Assembly: GCA_947483795.1 (NCBI GenBank)
Contig: CANKLZ010000002.1
Span: 1-63,157, forward strand
Source of the DNA: Micrococcales bacterium
GTDB lineage: Bacteria > Actinomycetota > Actinomycetes > Actinomycetales > Microbacteriaceae
DNA: 63,157 nt
Direction: 5' to 3'
Below are positions 20,299 to 31,060 of the stretch, in pieces; the stretch's first letter is position 1, and every line of letters starts with the position of its first letter. The position numbers and the translations under genes are program-made. The notes beneath the pieces were generated by a model. That model ran no database searches, had not been told where the DNA came from, and saw only the letters and a list, made by a program, of their open reading frames with translations.

Positions 20299-21954
20299 TT
20301 ATCCCTTGTATCTATTGGTGATAGGTAATCTTCTGTCACGGCCGAAAGCCATGCCGGTAATTTTAGGACCGATGGCTGACTGGCGTCTTTTCCACTCAGC
20401 TCGATCGACCAGTGTTAGCACTCTATTGACCATTTCCTCATCAAAACCGTATCCAACTATCTCAGCTGAAGATTTTCTTCTGTTGATGTAGGCATCCAAA
20501 ATGCCATCGAGGACATCGTATGGAGGTAGTGAATCTTGGTCTACTTGGTTAGGTCTAAGTTCTGCCGAGGGAGCCTTATCAATCGAGTTCTGCGGAATAG
20601 GTTCAATCTCACCACGGGACTTCGCGTATTCGTTGCGCCATTTTGCTAATTCCCAAACCAGTGTTTTCTCAACGTCTTTCAAGGGGTTGTAGCCACCGAC
20701 AGTATCGCCATAGATGGTTGAGTAGCCAACAGCTAGTTCTGTTTTATTTCCAGTGGTAAGTGTCAGGTGTCCATCTTTGTTGCTCAATGCCATGAGAATG
20801 ACTCCACGCACTCTGGCTTGAAGGTTCTCTACCGATAGACCTTCTAGCTCTAGCTGTGTTTCGAAAGGAGAAACTAAATCTGCAATTGGTTGAACCTGGT
20901 AGTTCATCCCTCTTCGCTGAGCTAGGTCCAAAGCATCATCTTTTGAGTGATCCGATGAATAGATACTTGGCATTGAAACTCCAAAAACGTTCTCAGCACC
21001 AATTGCATCTGCAGCGATAGTTGCACAGATAGCTGAATCAATTCCGCCACTCAAACCTAAGACCACTGATTTGAACGCGTTCTTCCGACAGTAGTCTCTA
21101 AGGCCAAGAACTAACGCATTCCAGGTTTGCCAGTTATCGTTTGGCTTGGTGAGGTGATGCTCGTCAACAACTCGCAGCTTGTCCTTGGCTTCGATATCGA
21201 TGCAGACTAAATCTGCTTTGAATTGTTTGAGGCGGGCAACCATTCTTGCTTGGCTATCGACCATGATGCTGTCGCCATCGAAGACTAAATCGTCTTGACC
21301 GCCAACAAGGTTGATATAAGCGGCTGCACAATTATGTTTTTTGGCTAGATCTGAGACAAGCTTTAGTCGAGTGTCGTTCTTATCTATTTCAAAAGGTGAG
21401 CCATTAAGAATTAGGACAACATCTGTATTTGCTTTGCCGAGGTGGGAAACTGGACCACCTGCTTGCCATATGTCTTCGCAAATGACAGTTGAGAAGTTCA
21501 AACCTTTGTGCTTGAAGGTTAAAAGTTCGTTTCCTGAAACAAAGGTTCGGTATTCATCAAAAACTGAGTAGTTAGGTAGATGGTGTTTCGAGTACCTTCC
21601 AATGACCTCACCTTCGAGTAGCACAGACGCGCTGTTGTGTGCGATGGCCCAACCAGTTTGGTCCTGCGCCGAGGCCATAGAAGGGTGTCCAATGACTACG
21701 GCGATGTGACTAAGAGATTTGCTTTTGAGTTCAATTGCTAGGTTTCTAACCATAAGTTCAGCATCAAGAATGAAAGACTCTCTGGTTGCCAGATCTTCGA
21801 TTGGATAGCCAGTTATCGACATTTCACCAAAGACCACAATGTCGGCTTCTCGATCTGCTGCATCCTGCACCACAGCCAAAATTCCCTGAAGATTGCCCTT
21901 GAGGTCACCCACAACCGGGTTGGTTTGAGCTAGTGCTAGGCGAACATTAGGCAT
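20299..21954 (-). CDS. nadE: Glutamine-dependent NAD+ synthase
   Basis: N-terminal nitrilase-like glutaminase (VICEDIW) plus synthetase LGLSGGIDSA; start MPNVRLALAQ at 21954. Confidence 0.95.
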   Translation of the reverse strand: MPNVRLALAQTNPVVGDLKGNLQGILAVVQDAADREADIVVFGEMSITGYPIEDLATRESFILDAELMVRNLAIELKSKSLSHIAVVIGHPSMASAQDQTGWAIAHNSASVLLEGEVIGRYSKHHLPNYSVFDEYRTFVSGNELLTFKHKGLNFSTVICEDIWQAGGPVSHLGKANTDVVLILNGSPFEIDKNDTRLKLVSDLAKKHNCAAAYINLVGGQDDLVFDGDSIMVDSQARMVARLKQFKADLVCIDIEAKDKLRVVDEHHLTKPNDNWQTWNALVLGLRDYCRKNAFKSVVLGLSGGIDSAICATIAADAIGAENVFGVSMPSIYSSDHSKDDALDLAQRRGMNYQVQPIADLVSPFETQLELEGLSVENLQARVRGVILMALSNKDGHLTLTTGNKTELAVGYSTIYGDTVGGYNPLKDVEKTLVWELAKWRNEYAKSRGEIEPIPQNSIDKAPSAELRPNQVDQDSLPPYDVLDGILDAYINRRKSSAEIVGYGFDEEMVNRVLTLVDRAEWKRRQSAIGPKITGMAFGRDRRLPITNRYKG

Positions 21955-21993
21955 AACCACTAGCCTAGTAGCAGGCAATTGAAAGGTTTTCCC

Positions 21994-23331
21994 ATGGATA
22001 AGCAGCGTGATTTCGTACTTCGTACGATCGAAGAGCGAAACGTCAAGTTTGTAAGGCTTTGGTTTACTGACGTAGCTGGCACACTGAAGTCCGTTGCTAT
22101 CGCTCCAGCAGAGATTGAAGGAGCATTTGCCGAGGGCATTGGCTTTGATGGCTCAGCTATTGAAGGTCTCTCTAGGTCTTATGAAGCCGATATGTTGGCT
22201 CAACCAGACCCCTCCACCTTTCAGATTCTGCCTTGGCGTGGCGAAATCGAGCCAACTGCCCGCATGTTTTGCGACATCACCACTCCAGACGGAGTCCCAG
22301 CCGCTGCAGACCCTAGAAACGTACTTCGCAGGGCGCTGGATAAGGCGGCCAGCATGGGCTTTTCCTTCTACATCCACCCAGAGATAGAGTTCTACCTTCT
22401 CAAGTCGTCTCAGATAGGCCCTGAGGGCCCTATCCCTGTTGATAAAGCAGGCTACTTCGACAATGTGCCTGGTGGAACAGCCAACGACTTCAGAAGAAGA
22501 GCAGTTAACATGCTTGAGCAGTTGGGTATTTCAGTTGAATTCAGCCACCACGAAGGTGGTCCAGGACAGAACGAGATCGACCTTCGCTATGCAGATGCTC
22601 TAACAATGGCCGACAACATCATGACCTTTAGAACTGTTATCAAAGAAGTTGCCATCGAACAGGGTGTTTATGCAACATTCATGCCTAAGCCTTTTACCGA
22701 GCACCCAGGTTCTGGAATGCACACTCACATGTCGCTCTTCGAAGGTGACACTAACGCTTTCTTCGATCCATCAGGCGAATACCAGATGTCAAAGACCGCA
22801 AAAAGTTTCATGGCTGGCATCCTTCGTCACGCTCCGGAGATCACAGCTGTGACCAATCAGTTTGTGAACTCATATAAAAGACTTTGGGGTGGCGGCGAAG
22901 CTCCATCATTTGTTTGTTGGGGCCACAATAACCGTTCAGCACTAATCAGAGTTCCTTTATACAAACCAAACAAGGGAAACTCTGCACGAATGGAATATCG
23001 AGCCATTGATTCAGCGGCTAACCCTTACCTGTCTTATGCACTGTTGTTATCAGCAGGACTTAAAGGAATCGAAAATAACTACGAGCTACCTGCTGAAACT
23101 GAAGATAACGTTTGGGATCTATCTGATTCAGAACGCAGAGCTATGGGTATCCAGTCCTTGCCGCAGAGCCTAGATCACGCTATCCGCTTACTGGAAGAAT
23201 CAGAGCTAGCTGCTGAAGTTCTAGGAGAACAGGTATTCAGCTATGTTCTTGCTAACAAGCGCAAGGAGTGGAGTGACTATCGCTCACAGGTAACTCCTTA
23301 CGAATTGAAGACCAACCTCGAAGTTCTCTAA
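21994..23331 (+). CDS. glnA2: Glutamine synthetase, second actinobacterial type (GlnA2-like)
   Basis: GS catalytic domain; MDKQRDFVLRTIEERNVKFVRLWFTDVAG; lacks a Tyr at the usual adenylylation position (NVWDLS). Confidence 0.92.
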   Translation: MDKQRDFVLRTIEERNVKFVRLWFTDVAGTLKSVAIAPAEIEGAFAEGIGFDGSAIEGLSRSYEADMLAQPDPSTFQILPWRGEIEPTARMFCDITTPDGVPAAADPRNVLRRALDKAASMGFSFYIHPEIEFYLLKSSQIGPEGPIPVDKAGYFDNVPGGTANDFRRRAVNMLEQLGISVEFSHHEGGPGQNEIDLRYADALTMADNIMTFRTVIKEVAIEQGVYATFMPKPFTEHPGSGMHTHMSLFEGDTNAFFDPSGEYQMSKTAKSFMAGILRHAPEITAVTNQFVNSYKRLWGGGEAPSFVCWGHNNRSALIRVPLYKPNKGNSARMEYRAIDSAANPYLSYALLLSAGLKGIENNYELPAETEDNVWDLSDSERRAMGIQSLPQSLDHAIRLLEESELAAEVLGEQVFSYVLANKRKEWSDYRSQVTPYELKTNLEVL

Positions 23332-26315
23332 TGGCCACAGCAAGATCTAATGGCTTGCTGGCAGGTCTTGCCAAATATGGGTTCATTGAACTTGAGAGCA
23401 CCATCGGCAAACTAGATGAACTTGTTTCGCTTGTTGGGGATAGTGGCAGGTCAGCTTTAGCATCGCTGGGTAAATCTGTCAGTCCTGATCAAGCACTCGA
23501 TTATCTAATTCGACTCTCACGTGAGAACAAAGTTGCAGTCAAAAAGTTACTGAGCAAAGAAGAAACTGCGCTCAGGCTATGCAAGCTCACAGGCGCGTCT
23601 GCTGCTCTTGCTGACTTTGTTGTTGTGAATCCATCAATACTGAAAGAATTCGAGAAGGAGCAGAAACTTCTAAGTAAATCTGACTACATTCAGATTCTTG
23701 TAAGTTCAATTATTGATACCTCAATAACTCACCAGGCTCAAGTAACTAATCTTCGTAAGGCTTATCGAGGTGAACTTACCAAGATAGCAATTTTCGATAC
23801 TTCAGCACTTGATCCAATCTTGGTCCAGCCAAGAGTATCTCTCGCTCTGGCAGATATTGCAGCAGCTGCTCTAGAAGCTGGTCTTGTGATTGGGCGAAGA
23901 GAACTAACTGAGACAAATGACTTTGGAACATTCACTAAGGAAGAAGTTGAAGATACCAGGCTTGCTGTTATTGGTATGGGTAAAGGGGGAGCAGGGGAAC
24001 TGAACTATATCAGCGATGTTGATGTTATTTATGTGGCTGAATCATCAAATGAGAATCTAGAGACTTCTCGAATGCTAGAGATTGCTACCAAGCTCGCTAC
24101 AAGAATGATGCGAGCCATGGATGCAACTAACTCAGAGCCTGCATTGTGGCAAGTTGATGCCAACCTGCGTCCAGAAGGAAAAGCTGGAGCTCTCGTTCGA
24201 ACACTAGATTCACACTCAAGTTATTACTCCAGGTGGGCCGAGAACTGGGAGTTCCAGGCTTTGCTAAAAGCAAGGCCTATGGCTGGGGATAAAGATCTTG
24301 GTAAAGCCTACTTCAACGCAATGAATCCTCTTGTATGGCAATCCACCCAACGCGAGAACTTTGTTGAATCAGTTCAGAAGATGCGTGAGAGAGTAAGTGG
24401 AAATATTCCTGCAGATGAAGTTGATCGACAAATCAAACTTGGTCCGGGTGGACTTAGAGACATTGAATTCACTGTTCAGTTGTTACAACTTGTTCACGGT
24501 AGAAGTGATGAAACCGTTCGCTCTCCAGACACTCTTACTGCAATTGAGGAACTTTCTAAGGGAGGATACATTGGCAGATCTGAAGCTGCTGAATTCTCTG
24601 CTCACTATAAGTTCCTAAGAGTTCTAGAGCACAGGATTCAAATGTCCAAGATGAGAAGAACTCATCTCATGCCAGTTGAAGAAGATGCTCAACGTGCCAT
24701 TGCTCGCGCAGTGAATCTTGATTGGACTGCTGATGATCTGTTAACTCGTTGGTCTGAAGTCAAACATCAAGTTCGCGCGTTGCACCAAAAGATCTTCTAT
24801 CGTCCACTACTAGCAGCTGTATCAAAAGCTAATGATGGTTTGGAGATCTCAAGCGAGCAAGCCTTGGATCGGTTGTCTGCTATTGGTTACAGGAATCCAG
24901 AAGGTGCTTTGCAACACATCAGAGCTCTTACCTCTGGGTTATCTAGAAGAGCGCAGATTCAAAGACAATTACTTCCAGTGCTACTGCAATGGTTCTCTGA
25001 AGGAACAGATCCTGATTCAGCACTTGTTGCATTCAGACGGCTGAGTGAAAACCTAGGTGAGTCACACTGGTATCTAAGAATGCTTAGAGATAGTTCAGGA
25101 GCAGCGGAGCGACTTAGTATTGCTCTATCAAACAGTCGTTTGGCTACTGCACTTCTAGAACTAATTCCAGAAGGTGCTGCCTGGTTTGAAGAACCCGAGG
25201 CTCTTAGGCCTTCTTCGTTAGCAAATCTCAATGAACAATCAGAGTCATTAGCTGCAAGACACAAAGACATCGATGAGCTTGCTAGGTCGATCAGGCACAT
25301 CCGCAGAAGAGAAACTCTTCGCCTATCTCTAGGTTCAGTCGTAGGTGAACTAAACATCGCTCAGGTTTCTCAAGGCTTATCTGATCTGTCTGAGTGGTAT
25401 TTACGAGCGCTAACTGATGCGGTTGTTGTTTCGCTACAAGTCAACGGTGAGTTTTCCAATGATGTGCTTGACTTTGGAATAGTGGCGATGGGTCGCTTCG
25501 GAGGTCAAGAACTAGGGTTTGGTAGCGATGCTGATCTGATGTTTGTTTATAAGTTAGTAAACAGCGAAGAGTCTGAAGCAGCACAGAAATCAGCAGAAAA
25601 AGTTATCTCTGAACTTCACCGTTTAGTCAAAGATCCACAGCTCGAGTTTGAAATAGACATGGAGCTAAGACCTGAAGGAAAGAACGGCTCTGTTGCCCGC
25701 TCAGTTGACTCTTACAAGGCCTACTACAGTCGTTGGGGAGATATTTGGGAGAACCAGGCCCTTCTTCGGGCGAGAATGATCTATGGGGGAGACCAGCTTG
25801 TTTCTGAGTTCAATGAGGTTATTGACGAGTATCGTTACCCAGAAACACTTGAACTCAAGTCCATTGTTGAGATTAGAAGAATCAAAGCTCGCATGGAAAA
25901 TGAGAGACTGCCTCAAGGAGCAGACCCTAAACGTCATCTGAAGCTAGGTCGTGGCTCACTCAGTGACATCGAATGGTTGGTTCAGTTACTCCAGCTAAAG
26001 CACGGCAGTCAATTCCCAAGCATTAGAACACCTAAAACTCTTGATGCATTAGTTGCACTTGTTGAAAGTGAACTGATAGCGGAACACGATGCCAGAGTGC
26101 TGTCTGAAGCTTGGACACTCGCTAGCCGTGTTAGGTCAGCTGGTGTGTTGTGGTCAAACAAAGTTTCTGATGTTCTATCAATTGACAGAAGACAGCTTGA
26201 AGGCATGGCAAGGATTCTTGAATACCCAAGAGGCTCTGCTAGTGCGCTTGAAGAGGACTACCTCGCTCATACCCGCAGAGCCAGACAAGTCTTTGAGCGT
26301 ATCTTCTACGTTTAA
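23331..26315 (+). CDS. glnE: Bifunctional glutamine synthetase adenylyltransferase/deadenylase
   Basis: Two nucleotidyltransferase domains (GMGKGGAGELNYISDVDVIYV and AMGRFGGQELGFGSDADLMFVY). Confidence 0.95.
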   Translation: MATARSNGLLAGLAKYGFIELESTIGKLDELVSLVGDSGRSALASLGKSVSPDQALDYLIRLSRENKVAVKKLLSKEETALRLCKLTGASAALADFVVVNPSILKEFEKEQKLLSKSDYIQILVSSIIDTSITHQAQVTNLRKAYRGELTKIAIFDTSALDPILVQPRVSLALADIAAAALEAGLVIGRRELTETNDFGTFTKEEVEDTRLAVIGMGKGGAGELNYISDVDVIYVAESSNENLETSRMLEIATKLATRMMRAMDATNSEPALWQVDANLRPEGKAGALVRTLDSHSSYYSRWAENWEFQALLKARPMAGDKDLGKAYFNAMNPLVWQSTQRENFVESVQKMRERVSGNIPADEVDRQIKLGPGGLRDIEFTVQLLQLVHGRSDETVRSPDTLTAIEELSKGGYIGRSEAAEFSAHYKFLRVLEHRIQMSKMRRTHLMPVEEDAQRAIARAVNLDWTADDLLTRWSEVKHQVRALHQKIFYRPLLAAVSKANDGLEISSEQALDRLSAIGYRNPEGALQHIRALTSGLSRRAQIQRQLLPVLLQWFSEGTDPDSALVAFRRLSENLGESHWYLRMLRDSSGAAERLSIALSNSRLATALLELIPEGAAWFEEPEALRPSSLANLNEQSESLAARHKDIDELARSIRHIRRRETLRLSLGSVVGELNIAQVSQGLSDLSEWYLRALTDAVVVSLQVNGEFSNDVLDFGIVAMGRFGGQELGFGSDADLMFVYKLVNSEESEAAQKSAEKVISELHRLVKDPQLEFEIDMELRPEGKNGSVARSVDSYKAYYSRWGDIWENQALLRARMIYGGDQLVSEFNEVIDEYRYPETLELKSIVEIRRIKARMENERLPQGADPKRHLKLGRGSLSDIEWLVQLLQLKHGSQFPSIRTPKTLDALVALVESELIAEHDARVLSEAWTLASRVRSAGVLWSNKVSDVLSIDRRQLEGMARILEYPRGSASALEEDYLAHTRRARQVFERIFYV

Positions 26316-26322
26316 ATAAGAA

Positions 26323-26355
26323 TGCGGGCCATCAAAAGATGACCCGCAATCTTTT
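26323..26355. terminator. Bidirectional terminator between convergent glnE and glnA1
   Basis: TGCGGGCCATC-AAAA-GATGACCCGCA stem; minus-strand version has a T-G wobble in place of the + strand C/A mismatch. Confidence 0.75.
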
Positions 26356-26360
26356 AGAAA

Positions 26361-27794
26361 CTAAACGCCGTAGTAAAGCTCGAACTCATATGGGTGAGGT
26401 CTTTGAGCAAATGGCTTGATTTCCTTCTCGCGCTTGTAGTCAATCCAGGTTTCGATTAGATCCTTGGTGAACACATCGCCTTGAAGTAGGTACTCGTGGT
26501 CTGCTTCTAGTGCCTGAAGAACTTCTTCTAGAGATCCTGGCACCTGAGGGATGTTCTTTGCTTCCTCTGGTGGCAATTCGTATAGGTCCTTGTCTACCGG
26601 AGCGTGTGGCTCAATACGGTTCTTGATTCCATCAAGACCCGCCATCAGCATTGCAGCAAAGCCTAGGTAGGCGTTACCTGAAGCGTCAGGTGCACGGAAC
26701 TCGATTCGCTTTGCCTTCGGGTTAGTACCAGTCATTGGGATACGAATGGCAGCTGATCGGTTACCTGCTGAGTAAACAAGGTTTACTGGAGCTTCGAAGC
26801 CAGGAACTAGACGACGGTAACTGTTAACGGTTGGGTTAGTGAATGCAAGAAGGCTTGGAGCGTGCTTCAGTAGACCACCGATATACCAACGAGCTAGATC
26901 TGATAGACCACCGTAACCATTCTCGTCATAGAACAATGGCTTGCCGTCTTTCCATAGCGACTGGTGAACGTGCATACCTGAACCGTTGTCACCAAAAAGT
27001 GGCTTCGGCATGAAGGTTGCTGTCTTGTTGTAGTTGTATGAGGTGTTCTTCACGATGTACTTGAACTTCAAAACATCGTCTGCGGACTGAACCAAAGTGT
27101 TGAAGCGGTAGTTGATCTCACATTGACCAGCAGTTCCAACTTCGTGGTGGCTGCGCTCAACTACTAGTCCAGCCTTTTCTAGGTTTAGAACAATCTCGTC
27201 ACGGATATCCGCTAGGTGATCAACTGGGGACACTGGGAAGTAACCACCCTTGTAAGGAGTCTTGTTACCTAGGTTACGGCCACCATCTGATTCGAATTCG
27301 CGAGCTGAGTTCCAAGCACCTTCGATTGAATCGACGAAGTGGTAGGCGGTATTTGATTTCGTTTCGTAGCGCACTTCATCAAAGATAAAGAATTCTGCTT
27401 CTGGAGCGAAGAATGCTGTGTCAGCAATACCTGTTGAGGTTAGATACGCTTCAGCCTTTTTGGCAACCTGACGTGGGTCACGGTGGTAAATCTCACCGTT
27501 ACGTGGGTTGTAGATGTCGAAGTTGATGATCAGAGTCTTCTCGACTCTAAAAGTGTCAAGGTAAGCAGTGGTTACATCAGGAATCAACTGCATGTCTGAT
27601 TCGTGAATAGATGCGAAGCCACGGATTGAGGAAGCGTCAAATAGCTGTCCGTTGACGAAGAAGTCTTCATCGATTTGGCTCACTGGCAGGTTGAAGTGTT
27701 GCTGGACACCGGGTAGATCTGTGAAACGAACGTCGAGGAATTTGACATCTTCATCTTTAATGAATTTGATGACCTCGGATGCTGATTTAAACAT
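26361..27794 (-). CDS. glnA: Glutamine synthetase type I
   Basis: GS signatures and adenylylation region [25 protein letters not shown]. Confidence 0.96.
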   Translation of the reverse strand: MFKSASEVIKFIKDEDVKFLDVRFTDLPGVQQHFNLPVSQIDEDFFVNGQLFDASSIRGFASIHESDMQLIPDVTTAYLDTFRVEKTLIINFDIYNPRNGEIYHRDPRQVAKKAEAYLTSTGIADTAFFAPEAEFFIFDEVRYETKSNTAYHFVDSIEGAWNSAREFESDGGRNLGNKTPYKGGYFPVSPVDHLADIRDEIVLNLEKAGLVVERSHHEVGTAGQCEINYRFNTLVQSADDVLKFKYIVKNTSYNYNKTATFMPKPLFGDNGSGMHVHQSLWKDGKPLFYDENGYGGLSDLARWYIGGLLKHAPSLLAFTNPTVNSYRRLVPGFEAPVNLVYSAGNRSAAIRIPMTGTNPKAKRIEFRAPDASGNAYLGFAAMLMAGLDGIKNRIEPHAPVDKDLYELPPEEAKNIPQVPGSLEEVLQALEADHEYLLQGDVFTKDLIETWIDYKREKEIKPFAQRPHPYEFELYYGV

Positions 27795-27886
27795 AGGGTT
27801 AGCCCTTCAAAGGTTTTTGGGGATTGAACACTTCATTGCGCTCCACTTAACTTTATAGGGCTTGGGGTGGCGTTCTTGCCAATCAA

Positions 27887-27900
27887 TGTTTCGGGATTGT
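27887..27900 (-). promoter_or_regulatory. Candidate nitrogen-regulatory element upstream of glnA1
   Basis: Minus strand ACAATCCCGAAACA, identical to the amt upstream element at 61532-61545. Confidence 0.5.
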
Positions 27901-27913
27901 AAAACTTATAAAC

Positions 27914-28627
27914 CTACTGAATTCGGCGGGAGGCCTTCATCTTGGTAGGGTCAATGCCTTTAGGGATAGGAAGTCCTGAGCGGCTGTCGATCGAGGCTAG
28001 ACGGTTCTGCACTGCAGTAATTTCAGCACGGTTCAGGGTGCGCTTTAGTTTAGCTACCTTCTTGTGAAGTTGCCCCAGAGGAACCCCGTCGCCGTTCTGA
28101 GCGCTAAAAAAAGTGTGAACTGTAACTCCAGATGCCAATCGCTGTACTTTCCGACGCTCTTCTTCCAGCATGGCTTTAGCGCTGGTAGATGATCCTTCGG
28201 CCATGAGAACTACTCCAGCTGGTCCAACAATGCGGAATACCATGTCCTTAGTTCTGGCGTTGACTGCGACCGGCTGGTTAGAGCCTTTCCAGCGCTTGCG
28301 CGTCAAAGTTCCTACCGTAATTGAGACTCGACCAGGTTCGTTCTCATATCGTTTGAAGATGGCTGAGTTAGCTCGTCTGGTCATAGTTAGCAAAAGGGTG
28401 AGGTAGCCGGTAACGATTCCCAACACGGCCCAAATGATGATTCCCAAAAATGTGAAACCAGATATGAAGGCACCAACAGTAAGAATCACTAGGAACATTA
28501 GTGAACCAAAGAGAATTCCAAGCGGAACAGCTTTAGGGTCAGCCTCTTTCAGGAACTTCAGCTGATCTCTGAACTGAGAGAACAGACCATTGCCCTTAGG
28601 TTTACGTACTTTTTCCTTTTTCGCCAT
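27914..28627 (-). CDS. DUF4191 membrane protein
   Basis: MAKKEK...LFSQFRDQLKFLKEADPKAVPL with two TMs; downstream of lipA as usual in actinobacteria. Confidence 0.85.
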   Translation of the reverse strand: MAKKEKVRKPKGNGLFSQFRDQLKFLKEADPKAVPLGILFGSLMFLVILTVGAFISGFTFLGIIIWAVLGIVTGYLTLLLTMTRRANSAIFKRYENEPGRVSITVGTLTRKRWKGSNQPVAVNARTKDMVFRIVGPAGVVLMAEGSSTSAKAMLEEERRKVQRLASGVTVHTFFSAQNGDGVPLGQLHKKVAKLKRTLNRAEITAVQNRLASIDSRSGLPIPKGIDPTKMKASRRIQ

Positions 28628-28648
28628 TGTTATGCCTTTTCGTCGTCT

Positions 28649-29647
28649 CTATTTTACCGCTTGGCTAAAGCCATCTTTGGCAGCGGCTTCAGCTAGGTGC
28701 TGCAGGTGCTCAGGAATGGTGTCGCCACGTTTGATCATGCTTTGAGCCCAGAGCCTGCCGGCTCTGTAGCTACTTCTAACTAGTGGTCCACTCAGTACTC
28801 CAAGGTAGCCCATCGATTCAGCTATCTCTTTTAGTTCAACGAACTCTTGAGGCTTTACCCAACGTGATACTGGGTGGTGTCTTACTGTTGGACGAAGGTA
28901 CTGGGTAATGGTGATGATGTCAGTTCCAGCGTCGTATAGATCTTGCAGCGCCTGGATAACTTCAGGGATTTCTTCGCCCATACCTAGAATCAAGTTGCTC
29001 TTGGTAACCATGCCAGCATTTCTACCCTGGGTGAGAACATCTAGAGACCGGTCGTAGGTAAAAGCTGGTCGGATTTGTTTGAAAATCCGAGGAACGGTTT
29101 CAACATTGTGAGCAAATACCTCTGGCTTTGCATCAAAAATCTTTTGAAGTAGTTCTGGTTTGCCGGAGAAATCCGGGATAAGAATTTCAACTCCTGTACC
29201 AGGGGATTGCTTGTGTATCTGACGAATAGTTTCGGCATACAGCCATGAACCTTCATCTGGGAGATCGTCTCTCGCTACACCGGTAACAGTTGCATAGCGC
29301 AAGGCCATCTTCTTTACGGATTGGCCAACTCTTCTAGGTTCATCAGGATCAAGATTCGCTGGCTTTCCAGTGTCGATCTGGCAGAAGTCGCATCTTCTAG
29401 TGCATTGGGCACCACCGATAAGGAAAGTAGCTTCGCGATCTTCCCAGCATTCAAATATGTTTGGGCAGCCTGCTTCTTGGCACACAGTGTGTAGACCTTC
29501 GGTCTTTACTAACGAGTGAAGGGCTTGATACTCGGGTCCCATTTTGGCTTTGGTTTTGATCCATTCAGGTTTTCTCTCGATTGGCACTTCTGCGTTACGT
29601 GCCTCGACTCTGAGCATTCTCTTAGGTGCTACAGGTTCTTCACTCAT
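28649..29647 (-). CDS. lipA: Lipoyl synthase
   Basis: [15 protein letters not shown] radical SAM motif; [13 protein letters not shown]. Confidence 0.96.
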   Translation of the reverse strand: MSEEPVAPKRMLRVEARNAEVPIERKPEWIKTKAKMGPEYQALHSLVKTEGLHTVCQEAGCPNIFECWEDREATFLIGGAQCTRRCDFCQIDTGKPANLDPDEPRRVGQSVKKMALRYATVTGVARDDLPDEGSWLYAETIRQIHKQSPGTGVEILIPDFSGKPELLQKIFDAKPEVFAHNVETVPRIFKQIRPAFTYDRSLDVLTQGRNAGMVTKSNLILGMGEEIPEVIQALQDLYDAGTDIITITQYLRPTVRHHPVSRWVKPQEFVELKEIAESMGYLGVLSGPLVRSSYRAGRLWAQSMIKRGDTIPEHLQHLAEAAAKDGFSQAVK

Positions 29648-30279
29648 ATCAGCACCCTTTCAATCTCGTTGAGCCTTCTTTGGATAACCTCTGCGGCCAT
29701 GCTTGGTGTTACTTCACGCTGAAGCAACTTGCTTATCGTACTCGTAGCCGCATCCTTGATGCCGCAGGCAATGATTGTTTCGTAAGGATCCAGAGAGTTA
29801 TTGCAGTTTAGGGCGAAACCGTGCATCGTAACTTTCTCTGCTACCCGAATACCGATTGCAGCGATTTTTACATGAGTGTCACCTACTGGAGCCCACACCC
29901 CTGAGCGGCCCTCAACTCTCTCAGTGTGGAGACCTAGCTCTGCGATTGAATCAATCAGAACCTGCTCAAGCCATCTGACATAGCCAACAACATCAATCGG
30001 CTCAGGAAGTCTCATGATTGGGTAGCCAACAAGCTGACCGGGTCCATGCCATGTGATCTTTCCACCTCTATCAACATCGATAACAGGAGTTCCATCCACT
30101 GGTCGTTCTTCATCTTCAGTTCTTTTGCCAGCTGTATACACGCCATCATGTTCGAGAAGTAATACAGTGTTTGGTCTTAGGCCACTTGCTACTTCTGAGT
30201 GAACATCTCTTTGGATGTCCCAAGCCCTCTGATAGTCCACAAAATTGGGGGCTAAACCTAACACTTCAAACTCGGGCAT
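29644..30279 (-). CDS. lipB: Lipoyl(octanoyl) transferase
   Basis: [28 protein letters not shown]. Confidence 0.95.
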   Translation of the reverse strand: MPEFEVLGLAPNFVDYQRAWDIQRDVHSEVASGLRPNTVLLLEHDGVYTAGKRTEDEERPVDGTPVIDVDRGGKITWHGPGQLVGYPIMRLPEPIDVVGYVRWLEQVLIDSIAELGLHTERVEGRSGVWAPVGDTHVKIAAIGIRVAEKVTMHGFALNCNNSLDPYETIIACGIKDAATSTISKLLQREVTPSMAAEVIQRRLNEIERVLI

Positions 30280-30382
30280 GGTTCAATTCTAAATCCTCTC
30301 CACAGGACGAAGTGACCTAAAGAAGTCAACAGAGCCAAACAGCTTGAGCGACCAAAGAAACACGGCAACCCAGAATTGAAAG

Positions 30383-31060
30383 ATGTTTCGAGCCAGTAAG
30401 CCATCATTGAGGCACTTTGCTGTCCTAGAGCGAGAACTTCGAACTGTTGCAGGGTCAGTATGGGCGGTTCAGGACCGAAGAAATCCGTTACGGAAACAGT
30501 ATCTGTTTGTCCCTACGAAGGTAAGCTCATGGCCCATTTGGGTTGTTAGGTTGGAGTTCTTAGAGCCAACACCGACGAGACTCCGCAACGGAAAGGTTGC
30601 ACTGTTACTGAGTTCACCAGACGCCTCTTTGGTTCGCTCTACCTTCAGAAGTAGTACTAAGAATTCGAGAGTCAAGCTCAATGCATTGACAGGCTTCGAA
30701 TTGACGCAAAAAGCCAAGCGCAGAATGCCACGAGTTCTAATACCGATAATGGCTGTTGCATGTTCGTGCCTTTGGTTCATTCCAAGAGACAGTTCAGTTG
30801 CGACACAGACAGAAGTGCCAATAGTTTCCAGGCCAAAGGTTGACCTCTGTAGGACAACTGTTTATAAGGGATCTGAAATCGTCGGGGTAATCGCTCGCTA
30901 TGAATCGATTGAGTTAGCGGGGCAAGAGTTCAAAATTGCAGACATCAAACGTTTAGGCGGCTTAGTTCAAATCAAAGCAAAGCGCTTGTGTGACAAAAGA
31001 TATTTCAGATTTGATTCTTGGTCTGAGGGTAAGAAGCTTCGCGTGGAGCGAGTTTATTAG
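30383..31060 (+). CDS. Hypothetical protein with one predicted TM segment
   Basis: 225 aa uninterrupted ORF with a hydrophobic stretch (MPRVLIPIMAVACSCLWFIP); no family recognised. Confidence 0.6.
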   Translation: MFRASKPSLRHFAVLERELRTVAGSVWAVQDRRNPLRKQYLFVPTKVSSWPIWVVRLEFLEPTPTRLRNGKVALLLSSPDASLVRSTFRSSTKNSRVKLNALTGFELTQKAKRRMPRVLIPIMAVACSCLWFIPRDSSVATQTEVPIVSRPKVDLCRTTVYKGSEIVGVIARYESIELAGQEFKIADIKRLGGLVQIKAKRLCDKRYFRFDSWSEGKKLRVERVY

